From: Escallonia rubra | Lineage: Eukaryota > Streptophyta > Magnoliopsida > Escalloniales > Escalloniaceae | NCBI GenBank assembly: GCA_033065855.1 | Contig: JAVXUO010002512.1 | Location: 62,001 to 126,000, forward strand | Length of the DNA: 64,000 bases | Direction of reading: 5' to 3' | Shown here: positions 26,301-38,800 of the stretch, in pieces | Numbering within the stretch: the stretch's first letter is position 1 | How the letters are laid out: each line of letters begins with the position of its first letter | Position numbers and translations under genes: made by a program | The notes under the pieces: generated by a model | The model's input: only the letters and a program-made list of their open reading frames with translations | Databases searched by the model: none | Told to the model about the DNA's origin: nothing

Positions 26301-29300
26301 TGAGACCAATACCAATTTTCTTGTCTATTGGTAATGATTTTTGGCTCTATAGATGCATATTTTTTGGTGAGCTCACTTTTTGAACATTGATGATCACGAT
26401 GATTGTGAGCAGAGATGAAAAGCAGCAGCTTCTCTTGGGCATTAGACGGGCTAATCGACAACCCCCCAACTTATCATCATCAGTGTTGTCAAGTGATAGT
26501 ATGCACATCGGTATCCTGGCCGCGGCTGCACATGCAGCAGCAAACAACAGCCCGTTCACCGTGTTTTACAATCCAAGGTCAATGACCTTTTCCAGGGCTA
26601 AATTCAACTTCATCTTGAATATTTTGAAGTACATCGTGTTGTTTAAGCTTAGAACAGCCTCTCAGATATTTTCTTTCTTACAGGGCTAGTCCATCAGAAT
26701 TTGTTATTCCTTTAGCCAAGTACTACAAAGCAGTATGCAGCAACCAAATTTCCCTTGGTATGCGCTTTAGGATGATGTTTGAAACTGAAGAGTCGGGAAC
26801 AAGAAGGTAGTCATATTTGCCTTTGCATCCCTTCTAAATAATGTCAGAATGTGAGCTTGTTTTGAATGGAATTGCACATAAATTTAGAAACTTGGAAACA
26901 GCTTCTAGCTCTTTCTAATTTAGATATCCACGACCAGATTTTGCATTTCTCATATGAATCAACATGAAGAATTTCTTGAACGATTTAAAAGAGTAGGCGC
27001 TGTGCTTGTAGGTATATGGGCACAATTACAGGCATCACTGATCTGGATCCTGTGAGATGGAAGAATTCACAGTGGCGTAATTTGCAGGTACATTACTGTG
27101 GGATGCACCTGTTACCTTTTTCTTTTCCCATCTATGCAACTTAACACGAATCATTTTTTTTCTTGAGTAGGTTGGTTGGGACGAATCAACTGCTGGGGAA
27201 AGGCGTAACCGGGTGTCAGTTTGGGAGATTGAACCTGTGACTGCCCCATTTTTTATCTGCCCCACTCCCCCCTTTTTCAGGTCAAAGCGTCCCAGGCAAC
27301 CAGGGATGCCAGGTAAATGCCACTAAATTGCAGCATTACTTCTCAACCCCAGGGCCTTGAACCTAAATCATTGTTTCATCGATGGGTATGCTAAGTGTTA
27401 TGTCATTAGCATACCACTCTGCCTGGCATTTGTTCTGGTCGTTTGACCATAGTTTTCAACTCTTTTCTTCAAGGAGTTATATTACTCGATTATGGTGATG
27501 GCATCAGCTTCAATTGATTATTCAACAAAGTGATATTCAAAAAGGCACTGGACTGAGTTTCTGGCCTAGTGCTTTTTTTTTGTCATATCTTGGTCAATAG
27601 TTGACCTGAAAAGGTATCTTTATAGTGGTCCTTGACTGCTGCATAATGTCAATATGTTGAAGTCATGATTGAAACCTTGAATATGCTTCTGCCAAAAAGA
27701 AGGCACTTTAAATTTAACAATGATTTAAGTAGTGGGGTCTTATTTTAAAATTGGAGACTGCACTTATCCTGTTCTGATATTTTTTTGCAGATGATGACTC
27801 TTCTGATCTAGATAGCCTATTCAAAAGGACAATGCCTTGGCTCGGTGATGATATCTGCATGAAGGATCCTCAAGCTCTTCCTGGCCTGAGCTTAGTCCAA
27901 TGGATGAACATGCAGCAAAACCCTTCTCTGGGTAACACAATACAGCCTAACTACTTGCATTCTTTTTCCGGGTCTGTTCTGCAAAACTACACGGGGACAG
28001 ATATTTCACGTCAATTAGGCATGTCAGCACCACAAGTCCCACAGCAGAACAACTTGCAGTTCAATGCACAGCGGTCAGCTCAGCAGGCACAACAGCTAGA
28101 TCAGCTCCAAAAGCTACCCATCACTTCGCTGAACCCATTAGGCTCCATTGTACAGCCACAGCAACAAGTAAGTGATGTTACTCAGCCACCAAGACAAAAT
28201 TTGAGCAATCAAAATCAATTTCAGGCTCAACATCTGCAGTCGCAGTCTCTTGTTCAGACTAATAATATCCTTCAGCAACCATCTGTCCAAAATCATCATC
28301 TCCAAAGAAACCTTTCCCAGAATCTGCAGCAACAACAGCAGCACATGGTCAGTCAATCTCAACAGCAAAATCTAATGCAACCCCAGCCACCTGATCAAGT
28401 CAACCAGCAATTACAGATGTCTGAGAATCAAATTCAGCTTCAACTTTTACAGAAGCTTCATCAGCAACAGCAAACACTTTTAGCTCAGCAATCTGTACTA
28501 CAGCCTTCTCCGATTTCACAACTCCAAGATCAACAGAAACAGCTGTTAGATGTATCTCAGGGTTTTTCTAGGTCCTTAACGAGCAGCCAAATGGTAGAAG
28601 TACCCCCTCACATGGCTGCAACCTCACTCCCTCAATCACACATCACCCCGCAGCAGATGACAAGAAATAATAGCCAATCAAATATTCGATTCTCACATCC
28701 GCCCCAGCAACAGCCGAAGCTTCAGCAGCAGTCAGGAATGCTGCCAGAAATGACTGGGCACGTGGGACACACCCCAACCCCAATAACCAATCAGCTCTCT
28801 ACAGCTGGCAGCAGCTTGTTGACAGGAGCTGCAGGGGCAGGCCAATCTGGGATTACTGATGATATTCCATCTTGTTCGACTTCACCTTCCACAAACAACT
28901 GTCCAAGTTTAGTACCGCAGATGATGAATGGTAGAACCCACAGAAGCACGGCCATGGGTCATGAGACAACTCAGTCGTCTGGCACTCTGCTGAGCTCCAG
29001 TGGTTTGGAAACCATGTCGGCCAATATTACAAATGTCAGAGATTTTCCGCAAAAGCCTGATATTAAGCCTTCATTGAACATCTCCAAGAGTCAGAACCAA
29101 GGATTTCTGTCCCAACAAACATACTTAAATGCTGCTGGAACCCAGATGGATTACTTGGACAGTACCTCCTCAGCAACTTCAGTTTGCCTTTCTCAGAATG
29201 ATGTTCATTTACCGCATAATGCCAATCCAATGTCTTTTACTTCACCATCTATCTCGTTTAGAGACATAAATCAAGATGGGGAAGTCGGGGGTGATCCCAG

Positions 29301-30346
29301 GAACTGTAATACATTTGGGGCTAATACTGATAGCCAGTTGACAATGCCGATGGTTCCTGACCCTTTGATCACAAAGGGGATGATAGGATCAGCGAAAGAT
29401 TTTTCCAATAATCTCTCAGGAGGAGGCATGCTTTCCAGCTATGAGAACCCCAAGGAAGCTCAACCCGAACTTTCATCGTCAATGGTGTCTCAATCATTTG
29501 GGGTTCCAGACATGGCATTTAATTCGATTGACTCAACAATAAATGATAGCAGCTTCTTGAATGGCGGAGCCTGGGCTCCACCACCGCAGTTCCAGCGAAT
29601 GCGCACATATACTAAGGTTTGGTGGTTGAAATGTTACTTTTTTTCAATTCTTAGTTGTCTTGAATTCTAAGTTTTGACTTGCAAGCATCATTGAAGGTGT
29701 ACAAGCGTGGAGCTGTTGGAAGATCAATTGATATTACCCGTTATTCAGGCTATGCGGAGCTTAAGCAAGATCTGGCTCGAAGGTTTGGTATAGAGGGACA
29801 GCTGGAGCATGGACAGAGAATCGGCTGGAAACTTGTTTACGTGGATCATGAGAGTGATGTCCTGCTAGTTGGGGATGATCCTTGGGAGTAAGTCAATGTT
29901 GTTTATCTAAAGCTTTTCACGCACGTATATGCATGTCCATGTATAGTCTATATATAAACATAAGCATTCAAAATCTTCAGCACAAATGGCAAACAATGTT
30001 ATTTTCGTCACGAATTTTTGAAGTTAAGATGTAGTGATACCTGGGGGTACTTCCGAAGAGAGATCCGTAACTTATATAAGTTATAGTTGTGAATTCTAGG
30101 TTAGTTCAAGTATGGCTTTGAAATTTGATTACTTGATGCATTTCAGTGAGTTGGTCTAAGCTTGAAATGTGGTTCTTGTTAGTAACATCGAATGATTTGA
30201 TGCATTTCAGTGAGTTTGTGAACTGTGTACGCTGCATCAAGATTCTTTCTCCTCAAGAGGTCCAGCAGATGAGCTTGGACGGAGATTTTGGGAACAATGT
30301 CCTTCAAAATCAAGCCTGTAGCAGCTCAGATGGCGGCAATGTGTAA
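23319..30346 (+). CDS. ARF19: Auxin response factor, class A, ARF7/ARF19 type
   Basis: Transcriptional activator that binds auxin response elements in the nucleus and is released when Aux/IAA repressors are degraded. Coding exons: 23319-23370, 23758-23873, 25360-25458, 25562-25618, 25704-25859, 25942-26026, 26158-26248, 26413-26577, 26684-26806, 27012-27087, 27171-27312, 27791-29616, 29697-29887 and 30211-30346. All introns are GT-AG, frame stays open, and the product is 1104 residues (Arabidopsis ARF19 is 1086). N-terminal motif [18 protein letters not shown] (about 27-44) starts the dimerisation/DNA-binding region. B3 domain about 130-233 ([33 protein letters not shown]), ARF domain about 255-340, then a Gln-rich activating middle region in the 1.8-kb exon 12. 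PB1 about 991-1085 has invariant Lys996 and acidic motif at Asp1046-Asp1057 (YVDHESD, GDDPWDEF). MKMPANG at the start and the Q-rich middle favour ARF7/19 over ARF5/6/8. The tail ends at SSSDGGNV, shorter than the usual W-R-G-containing tail. Confidence 0.95.
23371..23757 (+). other. ARF intron 1
   Basis: Begins gtaagagt and ends tttttag, splitting a glycine/alanine codon. It contains TGTCTC at 23549-23554, the classic AuxRE core, but a six-base match in a T/C-rich intron is weak evidence for regulation. Confidence 0.85.
23874..25359 (+). other. ARF intron 2 (1486 bp)
   Basis: The largest ARF intron, lying in phase 0 between HSEQ and VAAS, a junction conserved in ARF genes. AT-rich, no nested gene and no paired element ends seen. 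Confidence 0.85.
27313..27790 (+). other. ARF intron 11 (478 bp)
   Basis: Separates the exon that ends the ARF domain from the large exon for the middle region. Donor gtaaatg, acceptor ttttgcag. No other feature seen. Confidence 0.85.
29888..30210 (+). other. ARF intron 13 with a duplicated acceptor
   Basis: Donor gtaagtc, acceptor at 30209-30210. The 20-base sequence ttgatgcatttcagtgagtt at the true acceptor (30197-30216) is present identically 64 bases upstream (30133-30152). Splicing at the upstream AG (30145-30146) would add E-L-V after Asp1060 and stop at 30157-30159, removing the end of the PB1 domain. Confidence 0.8.
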
Positions 30347-31620
30347 AGTAGACGGTAATGTTTTAGCAATTCTTCTTCCATGCTGGAAGCGTTACTATCA
30401 CTAGCAATCTCTCGGTAGCCCCCCATTATGGCAGATGTTTCGCCACCACCCAGGTATTCGATCTTTGCATACTCGTATAACTGTCAAGCAACGATGTGAA
30501 TCTGGATGATGTGGATTTGTTCTGGGAATCTGGACCAGCCTAGCCGAGGTCGGAATTGGAAGTGTAAGATACAGGAAAAGTTCCACAACTCGGGTTGACC
30601 GACTCGCTTTGGCCAAGAATGAAAGACTGCTATGCTCAGAAGATGACCCAGTAGGTGCATCCAATCATCATATTGATAATTATGTTAGTTGTGAGATCAT
30701 TTGTCGTTCTTTTTTGCCCTTCGGTATTAGTATCAAGGATCCTCCCACTAGGTGCATTGTAGAAAGTTAAAAGCTTGGAAATTTAATGGAGAAGTTGCGA
30801 GTGTATAGCATGTGTAGATGTCTCCTTTAACCTTTTAATAGAATTGCCTGCCTCTACTGGATGGTAAATATCTTCAGAAAGCTCTTTCCCCTCAAACAGT
30901 AGGTCTACTTCCTGGAAATATGCAAGAAATTACCTGATATCAAAGGTTTCCAGTTTCCACATCCCTCTCTACCTTTGCATCTGCCTACTAATGTTTAGTG
31001 ACTGGCTGGCAAGGTTCCAAAGGAATTACTTGCTGAACATCCATATTGCGATTAGATTGGAATATATTCAAACACAACCCCAAAACCAGCCCACCTAGAA
31101 CCTTCAAACCAAGATGAATATGCTACTGTACCTTCACTAACCCTGACTAGGCATTGCTCAAGAACAATGTCATTTGAGTTGTGTGCTTAACAAAGATACC
31201 GCTAATCGTTATGATGAATTACCTTTGAACTACATCGTTCGTTTGGAGCCACTCCTTAGAAACTGTAAAACTTGTTTTCGGGGTTAAATGGGATTGATTT
31301 TATTGGATCAATTTTGGCCAAAATCTGATCCATAGCCATGACAAATGGCATGAATTAGTGCTTGTCTCTGGAACATATGTAGAGACAGTTTTGACAAAAC
31401 TGCTACTCATACGTTTGGTGTTTTATGAGTTGGGAATGGGAGATACGTCCTTGCTGTGCAGTATTTGCTGCGCAAGAATGAAGTCGAACTCTGTAAAATA
31501 AGTCTAACGCAACTTCACTAAATCCAAGGAGACTAAATCCCATACAGAGAATAATCCATGGAACCCTTATAGGTCAAACGTCGGCATATTTGTGTAAATA
31601 CTCTTTTTTCTAATGCTTTC
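30347..31620. other. Space between convergent ARF and PBA1 3' ends
   Basis: The two stop codons face each other 1.27 kb apart. The first few hundred bases after 30346 are probably the ARF 3' UTR, and the last few before 31621 the PBA1 3' UTR. No clear polyadenylation motif stands out and no other gene is seen. Confidence 0.6.
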
Positions 31621-34600
31621 TCAACTGACCATTGGCTCAGAACTGGATGATGACAATATATCCAGCAGCGAATTCTGTGGTTCCAGCTCCTCGTGCCACA
31701 GCGGAAGGGAATCACCCGGGTAGAAGTTCCTCGTCACCCCATCTGAATTTATCTGCAGAAAATAGAGCTACGGTCGTAAGGAAATGAACACCAATAAGCT
31801 AAGAGAACCACCACCACAATTGTGATAGAACAAGAGGTTAGATGCAATTGGTTTACACTCGAATTATCACGAGCTATTCAAGACCACATTCAATGATTTC
31901 TCTAAGTTCAGCTATTGTGAAAAACATACTGTGTCGGGTTTAGCATTTATCTTCTCTCATTTCTTTCTTTTTTTTTCAATCTTTTTCACCTCCTTCGTTT
32001 TGTTTTGTTGTCGTCAATCACCAGAGCACCATACTATGGCCGTCAAAACTGACCCATCTCACTAAACCAGCATTAAAGGACCGCGCACCTCGTACAACTC
32101 CAAAACGATATCACCCTTGAGGTGTTTCTGAATGGTGGCATAAAAAAGGAAAAAGAAAAATCGCAAGCAAATGCTTTTTCTTTTTCTCGAAAAGATGTTA
32201 CAAAATGCCACCACAATAGTATTAAAGCTAAAGCAGACTGGCAAGACAAAAACAAGCAGCTGCCAGACATTTGCAAGAAGAATCTTTTATGCAAGTCTGC
32301 CAACTTCAGATATTAGTCTTGACAAAATGATGGTATTATACTATACCACGTGCAAAGGTTTCTCAATAACCAACCACAATGTGCAGCATAAGGCGAAACC
32401 CTGAGCAAAGTTGGGCACTATGTTCCACTATAAAGTACGTATTTCAACTAGCAAATCATTCATTCATCCATAAAACCACCATAACACTCATTGGCATTAG
32501 AAAGCAGTGATAACTCATCATTATAGTAGTCCATAAGGTCAACCTTTTTTTTTGGGTCCACAAAGTGATTATTTGTCCTGATCGTACTTGCAATAACAGA
32601 AGAAACTGGACTATTTTAGTGCATTCCTATTTGTCCTCAAACTAGAAACACCCTCATGACACACAAACCATGCATGCCTCAACATGGCGTATCTAGCCGC
32701 CCTAGTAGAGAATTTCCAGCAACAAGCGAACGTTGCCCAAGTAGAAAATTCTTGCAAAGGAAGCTTTCAAGTTTGAACTTATCCAAGAGATACACATTCA
32801 TCATCATGTGCAACGAAAGAAGGGTGACAAATATATTCTACAGTACACATTCAGATAGTTCTTGTAATGGTTACTCGCATAGAAAATAATGACCAACAAT
32901 AATAACACACCAACAGTTGAGCACAAGTGACGATCCTCAATAGTAACTCATGCATCCAAAAGATATAATGATACAACACAAACCTATGCCTTACAAGCAA
33001 ATGCGATGCTAAAAGCATGTCGAAGATGTAAGTTGACCAATCAGAAGACTCCATGATATGCATTTATGATTTCAATGATGCAATTTCAAAACAGGTCGAG
33101 ATACGAACTCAGCTTTGCCGAGAGGCTCAAGTCACTAAACATGATGCAACAAATAGAGACATGTAAGTTCCACTACTGAACAATATTATATTAACAACTC
33201 ACAATGACTGTTCGAACAACACCACCACTAGCACCATCCCGAGCAATGGCAAGGGAAACTGCCTTCACCACTAATTTCTGTATAAAGAACACGAAAAAGT
33301 ATAATTAGACTTAACATATTTCCAGTGCTTCGACATTCCATAGAAGAAAGCACATACCCACACCTTATCATCCACATAAAAGAACAATATATTATATATA
33401 ATAAGTATATAAAAGATGAGTTACGCTATGGTTATGCTACATGTGTCCTTTTTATTCTCCCAGTCTGGTGACCAACTTTTTATGAACTCTATCTAATTCT
33501 CTTATTTAATTTTTCTAGATACATTGTACTATAACCTATTAATATCACGGTCATAATCACACTAATTGATTGTCTTCATTAATATATCATAATAATGACC
33601 AAGTAAGGAGATTGAATGCATTGTACTAACATAACATTTGACTAATTGCACCAAATTTTACCTACAGATACTTCTCCCTTTTTCTTTAACAAAGTGCCCC
33701 AGCAAGTTGGACACGCAAGATTACAACAACAGTAATGGTGCATAAGTAATGGGGACGATATGTTTTTCCATCCATTCTTTGTCGCTAAAAACATTTTATA
33801 GACGTTGGTTCATCTATGTGGTACAAATGTGTGTGGAATAGCAAAACTAGAAATAAAAATAGCCTTGCCTTTGATAGTAAAAAAAATATTAACTTTAAAG
33901 TGATATGAAGTGACATCACTAGGTATTTTCAAATAGAAATACGGATATGGCCTTCGCAAAACTTCAAGTTCCATCTCAAGTTTTGCACGTGTAGGAAAAG
34001 GTTAGTCTTTCATGCTAAATTTTGCATTGTACGTCTGTAACAATGTTTCCAACTCCTTTTTCCTTTTGTATAAGGAAAAAGTAAAAGAGAAAAACTCTAA
34101 TAGTGAAAAATCTCTAAGGTAATTATGTCAAAGTTCTTTAGTATTTTTTTAGTGATCACGTGTAGACAATTATTCCGTCTAAGAATTACTTAGATACATC
34201 TTAGAATGAACTTTGTTAGTCATACTTATGGCCATGAATTCAAGAAATTACAACTGGAGACAGAACCAATTGCAATCTGAGCATATTATTATGTGAAAAG
34301 TTCTAGCTTCGTCTCAAAAATCATGTAGTAATTTATTTACTACTGATGCCTTTCAAATATATATGTGTTATCTCAATAAAGGACTACAAAGTATAGACTT
34401 ATCTTTTTCTTCTTCTTTTTGGACTGAAAGTGAATGAGCAAGGCTTAATTAACTATCATTATTCATTCCGCAAATATTATGAACCACAACATAAGAGTGG
34501 ACTTATCTCATTCATCTAAAAGGTAGTTAGAATATACAGAGAAACTTATAGTTAGAGCTTCATGAAGAGAACTATATAAGGTACATTTTTCACGGTCCTG

Positions 34601-35802
34601 GCAATTTTCGAGCCTCTCCAGAAGGGGACGTCATTATTGCTCTTATAGACACAGGTAAAAGAAGAAAGTCTCCTTTCACCGTCGGTCCCCTGCTTCATTT
34701 GTTCTAAGTTAATGCATGTCATAAAAATAAGGCATGATATGTGGGAGTTTTTACCGTTAAATTTGGCATAACTAATACTCAGGTAACTTTTAAGGTCACT
34801 TCATTATTAGCATACGTCGCCAACATATAAATGTTATGATTTGTTTTAACCTAATTAGAAACAAACATCTACTGATATCTATATCTTGCATTTAGATGAC
34901 TTATCTCTCTATTTGATTCTTGAGATGACATGTGTTAGCTCTCCGAGCATTGCTCGGGTACTATGCTCGTATCACGTATTCGGGAACTGTGCAAGTAGAC
35001 ACATAGCAATCAATGTGCAAGCAAGGCGCATACCCAGATGCAAGCAAGGCACGGATTACCAACAACAAAATTAAGAATGACGTCCAAAAGATGGTCAGGA
35101 ACTAGGAAATAGTTCCAAACATAAAAAAGTACTGAAGGATGGCTACTCCAACCATGAAACAATTTTGATAATCCCCCATACTTAAACCACACATGATTTT
35201 GCGCTAGGCATACATGCAAAAAGTAATCACGATTGGAGCTCTTGGTCTGACCATGTCTTCTGTTCAGACATTGTTAAAAATTTGTATTGGTACTAGAGCA
35301 CATCTTCACTTTTTAACATTAAGAGAACAAACCTCAGCTTCATCTTTCGTCATTCCTTCCTTCCACTCTTGATCAAAGAAACCATACAAGTAAGTGGAGC
35401 CAGATCCTGTATATAAGAAGAAAAGCACTCAACATTGAGTTTCTAAATCAACTGGTAACAAAAAAGGGCTCTGACATTCTTGTATATTCACTCGACGGCT
35501 TCAACTTACTAGAGCGAGCTATAGGGAGTACACAAAACAGAACTTAAACTAGAGTAAGTTACGGTCCTATTTTATTCCAATAGACATTAAGTACCCATCC
35601 GTACCACCATGCTATTGACATTGATGGACACAACTGGAATTCAGAATAACACGGAACTGGGATATACTAATGCCCTCCACAAGGCATAAAGCAAATAGTG
35701 AAAAGTTGGATGTCAAGACAGAGGTCCACATGGAAGATTTCATGTTTTAGAGTGAAGGCGAGCGGTGCACACCTAATGTGGCAATTTCAATTTAGCCCTC
35801 CC

Positions 35803-35833
<31 letters not shown>

Positions 35834-38800
35834 GCACAAACACACTAAAACACACTCAAGAGCATCTGTTGGAGCTATAATTTCAGAGGATAGAATCTCA
35901 TTCACTCATGTCAATTCAAACGAGTAAGACGTCATACAATATCTTAATATGTTCAGCATCTGTCGGAGAGCAAGTAACGTCATGATAGTTACTGTTAACT
36001 CCTACATTCTTTGATAGCTTTAAGAGTATAATGCAGATGAAAACTGACATTATATTAGAGCTATTGTCTTGGAAAGATTTCTTTTCAATTTTTCAAGCTT
36101 ACATTTGGTTCCCTTTATGTTATTGCTATTTGCTCCGTTTGTTTGCACTGTTGTGTTGTGCCTTCAATTGTCTTTATTGGATTCTCTCCACGACCCACAT
36201 GCGATCTGACTTTCATGAGGGGGAGTGTTAAGCATATATTGGGCTCATTTTCTAACATCTTAGGCTTTTATAGCAAATGGTAACTTGACACTTGCGTAAA
36301 TAATCTATGCTATATATGAAAGCACGATAGGGTTAATTGGCTAAACTTTTTTTATCCTTAAGATACCCATCTTAAATTTAGGAGTTTGTTCTAAATTGAG
36401 TGTGTTTTTTACTTTGAGTACAATATTAGGCATCTTTCCTTAAATTATCCTTTTGAGTTTTAAAGTTTATAAAAATCAAGGGTATCTTTTACTTTTAATA
36501 CACTACGTCTCTTTCCTTAAGATACCCTTTTTGAATTTGACTTCGTTAAAATTAAGGGTGTTTTGTACTTTTAATTATAAGGGTAAATTACACACGGCAC
36601 CCCTGAGGTTTGCCCTAAACTACACACGTCCCCCCCTATCTTTTTTAATTACACTCCACTCCTAAAATCTAGATTTCTTTGACGGTGTTAACGGCTGGAC
36701 ATAAAAAGACATTTCTACCCTCGTATATAACTACACAGTGCTCACCATTTCCAACCATTCCTCCTTTGTATATACACATGCTCCATGGGTATGAAAACAT
36801 TAAAAGTATACTTGATATTCTTGCACTCTTTCCCTTTCTTTCTCATATTCATTGGAATATTTAAGTACTACTTCTTGATATTTTTGGCGATGCTTATTTA
36901 ACAAATTCTACCATGAAAGTTAATTGTGAGCTTTGAAATTGGAATGCAAATATCAACTTAACTACACTACGTAAAAAGCAGCATCTTCCTTTATTTATTC
37001 TTGTGGTAATATAAGGGTACTTTTTCAGATGTGCTTAGGTAAGTATATGTACTTGGTTTGGCACTGCTCTGTAAACTAGTTTCTTCAGATGTCCAGTAAA
37101 AATCTTGCTTCCTCAGTCTTTTGCTACTTGGAATACCAAAGCATGAGCTATTTTCCCTGTAAAACCCCCTTAGGTTCCTATTTTGGAACATACTGTTGAT
37201 GAAAACTCTCCGATCAGCCACTGTTTATAGAAACCGGACCTGCCGGATCCAAACCAAAAATGGTATGTACTTGTACAAATGGGTATGTAGATACAGATAC
37301 ATACATATAGTGAGAGACAGTATACCCACCTACTTAGAGAGAGAGAGAGAGAGAGAGGTGGGTGTGTGTGTGAAAAGTGGTAGATCTAAGCTGCTGGCAA
37401 CCCATATTCAAAAGTTATTGAGAATTTTAAACGCTCGGCCACCAATGGTAGCTGCAGCAGAACTTCATTCTACCATCTATGTATAACATATATAGCAAGA
37501 GAGAACTGATCACAAGTGGATGTCAAAACAGATTGCCGGTCTATAGTCCAAAAAACTAAAACTGGACTTGGTTGAGAACTGGAAGGAGAATTTGGTTGTG
37601 GTTTGATGTACTGTAATCTTAAACAGATACCCAGTAAAGAAAATAGGGATATGTATGATCAAGCAAGGAAAGCCATAACCGATTGATGTTATGTTTTGGA
37701 ATGAATTCAAGATGTTTCATTTCAAAAAGGAAAAAGGAGAAAGTGATGGAAGAGAAAGATAGTCATTTGGGAGGTGTGGGGGGTGTTGGGGGGGGGGGGG
37801 GGGGGGGTGTGAAGCAACACTAGAAAGACATGGCGTGCTTCACAAATTTACTATTTTCTTATCTTTTCCATTTCTTTGGAGAACATTATGAGCCCAAAAA
37901 GAAAAATGATTTCAAGTACAGAGTTATATCATGTTAGTGTGTGTATTTAGAGTGAAGTAAGTAGCATCGCAAATTAGACGGTATATCCAACCATTCCTCA
38001 CTATTTCCTGACCTTGACATTTTTTGGTTAGAAGGGAAAGAATGAAGGGAAGGAAGAAAGGGAGGAACAAGGAGAAAGAAAAGGGTCTGCAAAGGTGGAA
38101 GAGAAAGAAGAAGAAGAAGAAGAAGAAGAAAAACCCTAAAGGGCAACAAGGGTTTTATTCAAGAAAGGAAGGGTAGTTTGGGGATGAAAAAATCAAAAAG
38201 TAAGGTGTCAGGGAATCTCCAAACGGAGTTAGGGTCCCCGTCAAATTGTGTAGCTCCGTGAAATGCGGGTACAAATCTCAGGGAGCGGAGTGTAATTAAA
38301 AAAGATAGGGGGGGGCGTGTGAAGTTTAGGACAAGCCTCAGGGATGCCGTGTGTAATTTACCCTAATTATAAACCCCTACTAAAACTATTAAGTCTACTA
38401 ACCTTAGATACTTCATCTTCTCCAGCAAAATTAATATGAAGAAACTTAATTTTCTGAGGTACGTAACAATGGTATTTTAACCTTAAGCTAAATTAAATAA
38501 TTCTGACACAATTTTCCCATCCCTTCTTATTCTGCAAAGACTACGTAAACAACATGTATAAATTCTAGTCAACCTGAGCTTGGGATTGTAGATGAGTCCT
38601 GATTGCATCTTATTAGCAAATTTCTTCGAGAATAATTTCCTTAATGTAGTTCAATACTAAGGAAGCTCGAACTGACAAAATAATACTCCTTTCGTCCCAG
38701 AAAAATTGCACACATTTGACTTGCACAAACTTTAAGGAGTCGGTAGAAAATGTTTGCTTTTAAAATCATGTCCTCACTAACAAGTACCCCTTTTACCGTC

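Noticed and set aside
28138..28368. Minus-strand ORF inside the large ARF exon
   Set aside because: Shadow of the Gln-rich region (CAG/CAA read in reverse gives Leu-rich frames).
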